Shown piece by piece: positions 32,372 to 43,077 of a DNA stretch of 64,000 nucleotides (the first letter of the stretch is position 1; every line of letters begins with the position of its first letter). Origin of the DNA: Eretmocerus hayati (taxonomy: Eukaryota; Arthropoda; Insecta; Hymenoptera; Aphelinidae); NCBI GenBank assembly GCA_029851415.1, contig CM056741.1, forward strand, positions 84,148,282-84,212,281. Direction: 5' to 3'. Under the pieces are notes generated by a model. That model did not search any database. It saw only the letters and a program-made list of their open reading frames with translations, and was not told where the DNA came from. The position numbers and the translations under genes were made by a program.

Positions 32372-35087
32372 TTACAAATGTTCTACACCGTTCATTGAAG
32401 TTAATAAATTAGTTTTGTCTTTTGTTATTGTGATGTCATCACTGCTCGTTACTTGGATATAGTGTATAGGTTCATCTTTCCTTCTCTCAACTTTTCCTAC
32501 CACAGTAATTTTTGTCCCTTTTTGAATGTTTTCAATGTTGCGTCCAGAATCCAAATTGATTTCTATAACTTTTTCACCATTTGTAATACTTCCTGTTAGT
32601 ATCTTGAATTTATCTATTCTGAAATTATTTTTTACGTATCCAGAGATTCCTAATTATAAATGAAAATTCGTGAGTGATGTGGTCATCAACAACGTATGTA
32701 ATTAGTACACTCACTTATTTTTCCACGTGTTTCCAATATATCACAAAAGTTGACATCGGTAATTGGCCTTTTCAGAGGTAATTCAACATTCATTTTCTCA
32801 ATCAAATTCAATTTTGTGCAAAATTCCACTCTCAAAATTATGTCTGGATCACCAAAATTGTAATCGGATGAATCACTTTCATCATGCACATACAAGTATT
32901 TGCAATTGATGATCTGTAATAAATTAATGTACAGTGGAACCTGTAAAGTTGGACACTCCTTATGTTGGACACCTCATTAAGTTGTACGACTTTCATCGGA
33001 ACCGAAAAAAATTACATTGGTTCAAATGGGATTTTTTCTCTGTATGTTGGACACTCTATATGTTGGATACCTTTCTAAATTTTACCCTCACTAGGAATCC
33101 AGGAATAGTATTTCAATGTATGGAAACCTTCAAAGTTGGACATTTCAAATTTTATGACACATACTTGGACGTTCACCAGCTCACGTTATCAGAATAAGTC
33201 TGCATTGCCTAGTGGACATCTCATAATATATGATGTACGCACATACATGGTGTAAAAAATGTGAACAACCACGCTTGTAGTTAACTGTTTCTAAAACGAC
33301 AATTTCGAAATGCTTCAAGGAAGCAGGCTTCCACAATTTTCAAATGACATCTATCAAGAAGATTCTACAGGGGAATGGTGAAACAAAACGACATGGTTGA
33401 TGACTGAGTTGTTCAATTTTCTTTACAGATGTTAGAATATGATATCTGGAATTCTTAAGTATGACTCAGATATCTATCGATTTCTCAATGAATTAGTGTA
33501 CATATTACGGATATTTTGATTCATCCGTTGAATATTTGGAATAACGAACGGATAAATGACGACATGATTAGGAATCGCATTGTTCAATTTTTTCATACAG
33601 ATATTCGAAGAATATAACTTTGATCCTCAAGTATGAGTCATCCATTAATTTGGCAGTGAATGAGTGTTTATATTATGGATGTTTAGATTTATTCATTGAG
33701 TGACTTGACGTTACGATTTACAATGAGTGGTTTTTTGGCATGCCCGTGTATATTGGACACCTCGCTATATTGGACACTTTTCTTCGGAACCAAACTGTCC
33801 AACTTAGACAGGTTCTACTGTATATGAAAATGTCATGACTAATAATGTAAAGTCAAACTTACATTGCCTATATCTGATATTGCCTTGAGTTTTGGAATAT
33901 TATCTTCCCACGCTGTAATTTGTGTCCATGTTTTGGAATTATTTTGTAAAATGGCATGAAATACTTTCTTATTATGTTTTGATGTCGTGGTTTCACCAAT
34001 TATTTCAAATATATAGCCTGTGTACCTCCTGTAATAAAAAATGTAATCCATCAATCAGTACATTTTTCTGAAGGTTTTGTAATAATTTTCAACTTACGCT
34101 GATTTGTCTCCTGTTTGTAAGTCATCTGTTTCTTTATCAGTGGTCCACATGATATCTTCTTGTCTAAGGGAAAAAATAAATCTTCATAAGTATACACACA
34201 TATAATACGCAAAAAAGATATTCTAGTAATATTATTACTTTTTATCATCATATGTTGATTGGGATAGTACATTTTGTACTTTGGTACTTGATATATTTGG
34301 TACCGATGTATCAGTATGTGTACTTTTGGTATTCATTACTTCATTTTTGTTGGCAACCTTTTTCTCAATTGGTAATTCATGTTCTATTTCTTGTACGTAA
34401 CATTCTGGTTGTTGTATTTGTATTATTGTCGCATGTTTCCTAAAATTATTGGAGAAATTCAAAATTAGCTTCTTTAAATTGTATCCATTGCCTTACCTGT
34501 CATCACTTTCCTTTGCACTTTCATGTGTTAAAATTTCATCACCGTCTGAGAAATCCATCAAATCTTTTCCATTTATATTTTCTACACAATCAGGTGATTG
34601 TGATTGATAATGTTCGATTTCCTCTAACATCTCATATTTAATTTTGTGACCAGTCATGTCGATAATGGGAATGTTGTCATTCCCATAAGAATCCTGATTC
34701 ATCTTTGTTTGGTCGTATAATGTTGTATCTAAAATAGAATGTTCTGTTTCTAAATCGTTATACCATGTGACCACGATATTTCTGGCAAAATTTGGAGGTT
34801 ATTCCCATCTCCTGTGCTTGTACATGAATGTTTTGTCAGAAATATTGTGGTCACATGTTATAGTTGTGTATATTCTATTACTTACCAATTGATTTGCGTA
34901 ATCTCGATTGGTATTCGTCTTCATAATTTGTTGATTGGATTTGCTCTTCATTTGATGTTTTCTTTTTAATATTTGTATTTGTATCGCCAACACTGTCCAC
35001 AATAGTATCTACTTTCTGTGTCGAAAAGTTTGTCGATTCATGTTTACCACTTTTTTCACTCTTGATAGTTGTGTTTCTTTTAGACAT
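32372..35087 (-). CDS. RPA-like OB-fold protein linked to a Helitron, about seven exons
   Basis: Exons on the minus strand: 35087-34886, 34781-34497, 34439-34239, 34163-34098, 34028-33863, 32913-32715, 32649-32372. All introns are GT-AG, and phases agree from the second exon on. The first junction is out of phase by one base, so that boundary is uncertain or damaged. The N-terminal half is acidic and low-complexity. The C-terminal half has three short beta-rich OB-like units; the last begins ISGYVKNNFRIDKF and includes GSITNGEKVIEINL. It is clearly homologous to the gene at 63227-64000, including the phase 1 intron before the last exon. RPA1-type proteins coat ssDNA. In Helitrons they are thought to support rolling-circle transposition. 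The intron between exons 5 and 6 holds a pogo-like MITE. Confidence 0.65.
32932..33820. mobile_element. pogo/Tigger-like MITE in an intron of the RPA-like gene
   Basis: Terminal inverted repeats begin CAGTGGAACCTGT at the left and (inverted) CAGTAGAACCTGT at the right. GTTGGACA-type subterminal repeats follow inside. TA dinucleotides flank both ends (32930-32931 and 33821-33822), the Tc1/mariner-type target duplication. At 0.9 kb with no transposase frame it is non-autonomous. Confidence 0.85.
34757..34862. repeat. Imperfect hairpin across the first intron of the RPA-like gene
   Basis: About 33 bp at 34757-34790, covering the 3' splice site and exon 2 start, recur inverted at 34829-34862 within the intron (GAAATATYGTGGTCACATG) with roughly five mismatches. 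The pre-mRNA could fold over its acceptor. Confidence 0.65.
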
Positions 35088-35954
35088 CTTGGAATGCTGA
35101 TTAAAACAAATATGCTAATTGTTACATGTGCTTTGATGTTTCATTAATCTTAATCGAATAATAATCATGCAGATATCCATATTGATAGAAACAGTTTTGG
35201 TAAACGTTATGAGTACGCAAATGTCACATTGTTGAGATTGTTTGATTTTTGATGTTAAGAGATATTTCTTAATGTTGTAAGCATCTTTTTTGTGAACGAT
35301 CTTTCAATTTTATTGCTACACGAGTGGAAAGTACATCACATTGTTTACAAAGATGAATCTCATGTATTTTCAAAAAGTATTTGTTGACGTCAAATGCACA
35401 TAACTGATGTAAATGTTTGTCTTAGTCATCGTCCAACGTTGTGTTGTATTTATAGCAAAATCAAAGTCCAATTTTCCAGTAATGTCAATGTGTGTCTCAT
35501 AAAATAATCAATTCCACATGTTCAGTGTAAATGCGTAGGTTATATTCGTTCAATTCCGTTTAATATTTAGTGGAAATATTGAAAGTAAACCTTTTTTTAT
35601 CATTCATATGTATTATTAAAAATTTTAACGTACCAAGTATCTTTTTCGATGATGTTGATTATCTCAATTTCTAATTGCGTAGTTTGTCAACTTGTGGTCG
35701 ATTTACGCGCTTGAAAACTTCTTCGCCCTTTGCCTTTTCATTATTGATGTAACGAAACGCTCATAACAATCAATCAACATCAGCTGGGCAAGGCAACTCC
35801 AAATCAATGGTGCTCTGAAAACTTCAAGAGCCTGGAACTGAAAATCTTTTTTCCGTACAATGAAATTAATTGACTGCAATAATATTCAACCCTCTTTTAG
35901 CACCTGAAAAGAATTTTGAATGAATACTTCAGAATTTCATATTAGACAAAAAAA
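35088..35954. other. Spacer between two RPA-like genes
   Basis: AT-rich (mostly A and T with few GC runs). It should hold the promoter of the minus-strand gene starting at 35087. No element could be recognised. Confidence 0.4.
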
Positions 35955-37175
35955 TCATATAGTTGATCCAATCAGCTTTGGCTGCTTGCTAACTTCATCT
36001 TTGAATTGGTCATTTTTAGGAAATTTATTTATTTTTCGTAGTTTATCAGCTGATTCTTTCTCAACTCCTTCTATAACTTCAATATCCTTTGAGTTTTCTA
36101 CATTGATGGTTGGATTCATTGCTGAATTATTCATCTTTCCTCTCACTTTTATTTTCTGCCCTTGCTCAAATACTCTTTGATCTTCAAAATTGAAGATCGC
36201 AATATTAATCTTGAATTTTAGGTCTGTCAATAAACCGATTCTCTTTCTAGATTCAGGAATTTCAGCTTGAAAACCATTAGATTTTATGTAAGCATGTAAA
36301 TCTGTAAAAAATATCATTTTTGTCATTCCATCACGAAGAACGTCAATCAATTAACTCCATATTCTCAATATTTTAGTAACATTATCCTTACCAATTGTTT
36401 TAGTCACATTGAGACAATCTTGCAAGTTAGAGTACAATTCAACTTGCTCTTCCTCTGCGTCATCAATAGTATGCTTCTTTATCCCCAATACGTTCAAACG
36501 AGTATTACTTCTGATTGTGAACACATAATCCTTACCATCGTCACTATACTTTGGATCTTGACTACGAGCAAATAGTGCATCAAAATGGATTATCTGAAAT
36601 TTGATTACAAATTTCATGAAACAACCACAAATAAGCAATTATAACATCCATCAAACAATCGAATAATACATCAAAAAATATTCAGTACTTCAGAACACAA
36701 GGTGTAAGTAATCCATTATAGGAATGCTTACATGATCCTGTTTGATGAATGGTTTCACACGAGAGATGTCTTCATCCCATGCAGTCACAGGAATCTCATG
36801 ATCGCCTTCACATTTTATGAAGAATTTAAAGAGTGAATATTCTTTCTTATATATCTTTGACTACCCTTGGATTATGAACTACTGTAACGATTCCAATAAT
36901 GTCACTGAAAAAAAAATTGATGAATGTACAACTAAGATTAAATAAAAATCAAAACCTGTTACATTGTTGTATAATGGTAAGCCTGATTCATGAAATCTTT
37001 TCATGAATCATTTTATACCAATCACTTACTTAGCTGCATCCATCGCTTTCAATCCATCCAATACTTCCTGAGAGGTTAGGTACATCTCCGCCGGCCCTTC
37101 CATTCGCTCAAAAATATCCGCTGGCTTATATCCCTGGATCATAGAATCTTCAGAATCTTCAAGATCACACATCAT
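35955..37175 (-). CDS. RPA1-like ssDNA-binding protein, four exons, one frameshift
   Basis: Exons on the minus strand: 37175-37030, 36904-36732, 36593-36392, 36301-35955, all with GT-AG introns. Junction phases fit (2, 0, 1). The sum is 868 nt, one more than a multiple of three. One extra base in exon 2 near 36856 explains this, where the frame breaks at a stop and resumes as KKEYSLFKFFIKC. The product would be about 288 residues. A short N-terminal helix is followed by an RPA1 DBD-type OB fold (DIIGIVTVVHNP ... IPVTAWDEDI ... YVFTIRSNTRLNVLG) at about residues 49-170. A second beta-rich unit (LKFKINIAIFNFEDQ) and a Lys-rich tail follow. Role inferred: ssDNA binding for the Helitron. It lies upstream of the second RPA-like gene in the same direction. 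It is probably a mildly damaged copy. Confidence 0.65.
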
Positions 37176-37533
37176 TGATTTTTTCTTCAAAATCCACCAA
37201 ATCCAAATAACAATCCAACAATGCTTAGAGCAAGAGCGTATACGTTAAACGTTAACCAGATTGCGTTCGTCGTTTGAGTCTCGAGTCGATTATTTTTTGT
37301 TTTACGAGCTGCGTATTATGTTTATGGGTACACTTGGTGAAATAAGAACTCGAAGGTGATAACAGATACATAATTAATGTTACACTTATAAGAAAGCCGT
37401 GAAACACGAAAATTATTAAAAATCAATGGCAGAGGCGACGAACGCTGAGAGTGGTTTATTCGAATATGCAGTTCGGGGCGCACCTGGGGCGATCCAGTTC
37501 TCGGACCTCTCTGTCTACATATGATGTTAATGA

Positions 37534-37584
<51 letters not shown>

Positions 37585-38036
37585 CCGAGAAACTGGTACG
37601 CCCTGGAGTGCGTAATCGAATCAACCTTAGGTTTTTGCAGCATATGGCCACTTTAGACCCAGAACGGATAAAATAAGTTACGTCGCGATACGCACACGAT
37701 GTCCGCATCAGCAGCATATAGATGCGCATAGGATCAGCACTAATACTTGCTTGCACATTGTCATTGAAGAAAGTATTAGATTTGATAAGTATTCAAATAT
37801 GACTTCTCTACCCTATCATCATGTTTGCATCCACCATTTCATGATTGAATTATATTTGAGAATAAATTTGTCTCTGTAACATGAGCTGAATTTTTCATCT
37901 AAAAATCAAAAAATTAATACATTAGTAACAGCAAGCGAAAAGTTACTACAGCGACTGCATCAAATCATCATTAAATACATTCATTGCTATCTTTCTTTTT
38001 ATTTCTTTTTAATCAAAAATTGAACATTGAACGATC
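37176..38036. other. No gene; microsatellite and inverted repeat inside
   Basis: It holds an (AG)n tract and its flanking palindrome. The right part is AT-rich and leads into the plus-strand Helitron hairpin at 38038. No helicase C-terminus is present here, although the interrupted gene would need one. Confidence 0.5.
37451..37627. repeat. (AG)n microsatellite flanked by an inverted repeat
   Basis: About 45 bp of AG at 37537-37582 lie between GCGCACCTGGGGCGATCCAG... (from 37479) and its inverted partner ending near 37612 (CTGGTACGCCCTGGAGTGCG). The stem half of about 35 bp also includes TCTCGGACCTCTC. Confidence 0.7.
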
Positions 38037-38037
38037 A

Positions 38038-38065
38038 GCGCGCTTGCGCGCGTGTCGAGTTCTAG
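38038..38065 (+). mobile_element. Helitron 3' end, plus strand: GC hairpin plus CTAG
   Basis: GCGCGCTTGCGCGC (38038-38051) is followed by 10 nt and CTAG at 38062-38065, then T. It is the same design as the ends at 32087 and 53164 but on the opposite strand. Directly to its right starts the interrupted helicase gene (minus strand), in mid-codon after a GGDF-x-QIL segment. This Helitron therefore inserted at an A-T site inside the older one. Its 5' end was not found. Confidence 0.75.
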
Positions 38066-41000
38066 TATTTGTATAAAATCTCCTCCTAATATGAATATTT
38101 TTCCTCCAAAAGCTTCATCCACACATGTAATTCCACGCATTAATCTATCAACAATTTCAAAGGCATACCTCGGTGCCATTGGTGATTCATCAATGATGAA
38201 AACATCTACAGAATTTAAATATGTAATTTTATATTAGATGAAGAGTCAGAATACATGGGGACCGGTAAATGAAAAATTTTATGAATCGTGGTTGCATTGT
38301 TCAGTAAAGTCGCTGCTATGCCTGTATATGTCATTAAACAAACTTTTTTGTTTTTTTCTAGCAACATTTTGTGCAATGTTTTATATGCATAAGTTTTTCC
38401 TGTTCCACCGTGACCTTGTACAAATATAGCGTTTTTCGTTTCGCATTTTGTATTGGAAGTTGCTAAAGCATTAAAAACAGTATCAATGAAATATTTTTGT
38501 TCGACATTACATTTTGTATAATGATATTTATCTTTATTTTCATAATTAGTGCTGTCACATTTCATCATTTCATTTTCTGTAAGTAAAGGTAGATTTGTAT
38601 TTTTAAATATTTCTAATGGATTTTTTCCTTCTCTTGTTATAATTTTGCATATTGCTCTCAAAGCAGATTCTTCAGCTTGTGTTTCATTTTGTTTTTTTCT
38701 AAAATCTTCTGACAATGCATCTTTGAATTGATTCCAAAGATCGTCGGGTTTCTTTGGATGACAAAAAATAAGTATTTTTGCGAATAATCCCCTTGATTGT
38801 AAAGGCATCATAAACATAGAGGCATCATTCATTGATTTCATCTATTCTCCGTCGTTTTCTATCAATCCGATTGCGAGACACGCATCTACATAAGATTCGT
38901 GCAAAGTACCATCAACTACACGCAAACTCTCAAACGATGTCGGACCTTTTGCATATAATAAAGGTAATCTCAAGTGAAATAATTCGACATTATTTGGAGG
39001 TACATCATTTATTCGTCCTATAATGGGGAATCGCTGTTTTCGAACTCTTTTTGTCCATCTATTGATGTCTTTACCATCAATTTTCATTTTTTTAAACACG
39101 TAATGTTCAGGTATCAAAGGATATGTGAATGATCTAGCATTTTCATCACGTACATTCAATTCAAGAAAATCCATCAACATGGAAATTTTGTATTGTAACT
39201 CTTGCCCATCTAATTCTGTCATATTACTATCAATTACTATTGATTGTTGGTTTTCTAAATGTACTGGAAGGTCAATGACCGAGTGACTCATTTTGAAAAG
39301 TGGATAATTATTCTCGTAAATTCCCTCGCATGGACTCATGTATCGTGTTTCGGTAAAAAATGTTATTTCATCATGATCTTCGGTAATACAACTTTCTCCA
39401 TTGTCTCTCACATTTTCATCCGATTGACTCGATGAAATTTTGATCGCTGCTGCGTCATGTCCTTTGTAAATGTATTTGAAAAGATATTTCACAGCTTTTT
39501 CCTTTTTTACTAATTCAACATTAATATGAGAGTTATATTTCAATAAGAGTGTACTGTTGTACGGTACTACAAATCTATTATCTACTTCAAAATTATCATT
39601 TTTTTTGTATGTGATACCTGTATTTCTACGCATATAAATAGGATCACCATCGCCATCGAATTTTGTTTTTTCTTGAAATTTTTGTGGATAATGACTTTTA
39701 CACATCCCATCAACTTCACACCAATTTCCACATGGACCATGAATCATATGATTCATAACCCGGTCACGTTCTATTGGATTAGTGATCGGTGATGGTATTT
39801 CTGCACGTACTATATTATCAATCTCTTCAATAGTACTTGGTCTATTTTTCAAAGTAAGCAAAGCGTGTAAGTGGGGCAACCCGCGTTTTTGAAATTCAAT
39901 TATACCTACATATAAATGCGACGACTTCACCCCATAACTTTTCTTCGACCAATGTTGCATCTATCAAGTCATCACTTTTCATGTTGAAAACTTTGCATAT
40001 TAGATCAGGTCGGTCTGAAGGTTGTTGTTCCACGTATAAATTTTTGGTTATTTCAATGGCATTAGGATTGCATGTCTGTGTAACGAACACGTGAGGGTAT
40101 CCGAATCTTGCAACAATTCTCATCGCATTACGATATCGTTTTTGCATATATCGTGGAGATCGAGTAAACGATGGTGGCAATATTACAAATTTTCCCAATT
40201 TTTTCGTAGACGAATTGTTATTTGAGTTTTCTAGATATTTTTTCAACTCATCATAGCAATCGGTCTGAATCTTCTTCTGATTAGCTCTTAAATAACGTAA
40301 TCGATCAGTCTGAATGTTCACAGCCGAACCAACTATCCATTGTTGAAATAAACGTCCACCATATAAAATAGGATTAAAATCATCTCTAATTGCACTCATA
40401 TACTTGAAATATTGCAATCTTGTTACTGATTTTTTCCCAGATGTTTTTTTCATTCCTGGTGTCCAACCATATTTACCAGTTGAGAAAAATATTGGAAAAG
40501 TCCATGGTTCAACTCTAGGATCTAATGAACTTAAACGTTTAAGTAACTTTGTGTCTCTATCTTTCATTACGACTGAATGTTCTGGAATATCACCTTCAGC
40601 AGAAGTTGAAAAAAGAGCAGCTACTTCGTTGCATTTTTGTATGTTGTATCTACGCGGATCTAAACCATCCCTGGATGTGAAAACCATCGAAAGTTCACGT
40701 GATATTTCATTTGATGTGCCAGGACTTGCCTCTAAACTTGCCAAATGTTCATGGATCATCATGTATGATTTGACAAATGGATTACAAATTCTTAACGTTT
40801 CATCTATCTCTAAAAGTAATTCACGATCAAGATTCTGGAATTGCCTCAACCTGTAATTCGTAGCTTGCAAACTATCGTATAAAAAAATTGACCAAATGAT
40901 GGTTGTTCATTTTCTTGTGGTCTCAGTGTTGTATTGATTTGGTAATAAACATCACCTTGAATCTTGAAACAATACGGACCTGGACGTTGATTGTCAAAAT

Positions 41001-42294
41001 TCACCAATTTAGCATTGAAAGATGCTATTTGAAATGCGGTGTTGTAGCTACGAATATTTTGTAGAAAATGTTTAGATTTTGGCTGAGAGCCATCCAATAA
41101 TGATCGAAAAATATTTGGATAAAAAGCGTCGATAGAAACTTCGCCATGATTACAACAACTGTTAAAGGTTGTTTTGTGTTGCACTCTCTCTTTTTCAAAA
41201 TGTCTAGCTCCACAAGATGAACAATATACATTCATTGGACCAATATAATGCTCCAAGACAATATTTTCGATAATCGGAACATTTTCATCAATTTCAACAT
41301 CATTCGTGTAATCACTTTGCGTATCATTTAATTGCTCTATATTGACGTGCATTTCACGAATTGTAGGATATTTGATAATTTCAAATCCGTCCTGCACAAT
41401 AGTTTGACACTGTCTTTCGACAACTGAAGATCTACTCATACTTTTTGAAGTTTTATCATAGGTATGATCATTCCTAATACCACAAACATTTTGTCGTCTG
41501 GTATGCAAATTAATCGCGTACTGATTACTATGTCCTGGGCCAATTTCATTTAAATTTGTCGAAAATGTACGATCTTTCCAAATACTACAAACATTTTGTC
41601 GTCTTGTATTCAAATTCATCGCGTATTGACTACTACTATTTGAGGCATGTTCGTTAAAATTTGTGATAAATGTTTTCGAACAATCTGAAATCAAATGCTC
41701 AGACTCACGAAGCATTTCTTCGGAGTCTTGTATTTTTGAATATCTCCGTACACATTTAGTTTTGAAATTTTTAGTATACGGATGATCAAATTCTAGATCT
41801 TGCTTTCTTTTCTTCATTACATCTGATAAAGGTGATTTTATATCAAATAATGAAACACATTCTAATGAAGATTTCGATTCAAATGCCTGACCTGGAGGAG
41901 GAATCAATGAAGATCTCGATTGAACTGGATGGCTTTGAGAAGGAATCAATTGACAATCACGATGATTTATCTCTTCGGATAATAATGCATGGGCTCGACT
42001 TGGAGATGTAGCATTCTCACTGTCAATAAAATGTATATTGACTCTTTCTGTTTGAAACGTGCATGCAGATGTACAACATTCATTATCGAAGTGGTTATGA
42101 ACACTTTGTTCTTGATGAATCTGTTTTAATAATGGTGTTTGAATTGAATTTGATGATGTGTCAGTTTCATTATAAAAATGATGATGATTCACCTTCTCTA
42201 TCTCAAAAGACCATGAAGATGTACAACTTTCATTATCTAAATGATTATGAAAATTTGTTTCCTTCGCTACAACTTCTAAATTTTTTTGATCCAT
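38066..42294 (-). pseudogene. Broken Helitron Rep/helicase gene
   Basis: Homologous along its length to the intact gene at 54170-59086. It keeps a Cys-rich segment (CSSCGARHFE) near residue 355, the HUH nuclease motif GLPHLHALL, the Tyr motif KYLFKYIYKGHDAAAI, the Walker A GHGGTGKT and a Walker B FIIDESPMAPRYAFEI. Lesions seen: frameshift near 40880; frameshift near 39910; TAG at 38842-38844 where the intact gene has Trp; small deletion plus frameshift near 38225. The last ~300 residues of the helicase are cut off by the Helitron end at 38065. It cannot make a functional transposase. Upstream lies a duplicated leader into which the R1 element has jumped. Confidence 0.85.
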
Positions 42295-42679
42295 TTTGCT
42301 GATAAATTGGGAAAGGCAATAATAGATATTTATGACTTAGGAATCATCTACTTCCTCATCTATCTTTCACAATTATACGAATTTCCTTGTGTAGTCAAAA
42401 TTCAATCAATTTTCATTCAGAATTTACTCACTCTCAAGTTTTTATGGTCTATATTAATGATCTACAGCATGATATGGTCTGTTGATGTGTATAATCATAA
42501 TAGATAACTCACGTTTAACTATCTGCTTCATGATCATTAGACCCATACCAAGATTCACCTGAAAGAAAGAAAAAACTCTCCCAATTATATGAATTTCCTT
42601 GTCTAGTCACAACTCGAATCAATTTTCATTCAAAATTCACTCACTCTCAAGTTTTTATGGTCTATATTAATGATCTACA

Positions 42680-42690
42680 GCATGTTATGG

Positions 42691-42693
<3 letters not shown>
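42680..42693. repeat. Target-site duplication, 3' side of R1
   Basis: GCATGTTATGGTCT, identical to 48582-48595. Confidence 0.9.
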
Positions 42694-42729
<36 letters not shown>

Positions 42730-43077
42730 TGGAATATAAGGGAAAATCTGATGACAGGCTATCCTTAATGGATCTCCCTTCGGCAGACCATAAGCGCTTT
42801 CATTTTGCTCACCCGGTAAACCGGATGAGCATGAATCCAACGCCCGTGTGCCCTGGGGGCTAAAACCTTCTGCTCTCAGCCCTACGATGTTGGCAAGCCA
42901 TCACTGCAGAACTGGGGGCAGCTAACCACTATCTAACCAACCCACCCCGGAACCGCGTTAGCATTACTTCAGGGTGGGAGGCGTATCGCGCGCCATGAGG
43001 CGTCCCTCTTCGGTGTGTCCGCTCTTCTGTCTTCTCTCTTCGTCGTCAATGATCACTCTTCAAGTCGTCGTTGTTCG

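Noticed and set aside
32934..33197. Plus-strand frame of 87 codons in the RPA-like intron
   Set aside because: It lies inside the pogo-like MITE and repeats its GTTGGACA motif; it is not a transposase.
37479..37612. Large AG microsatellite as a CRISPR-like or regulatory array
   Set aside because: It is a plain dinucleotide tract with a flanking palindrome; no spacers and no conserved unit.
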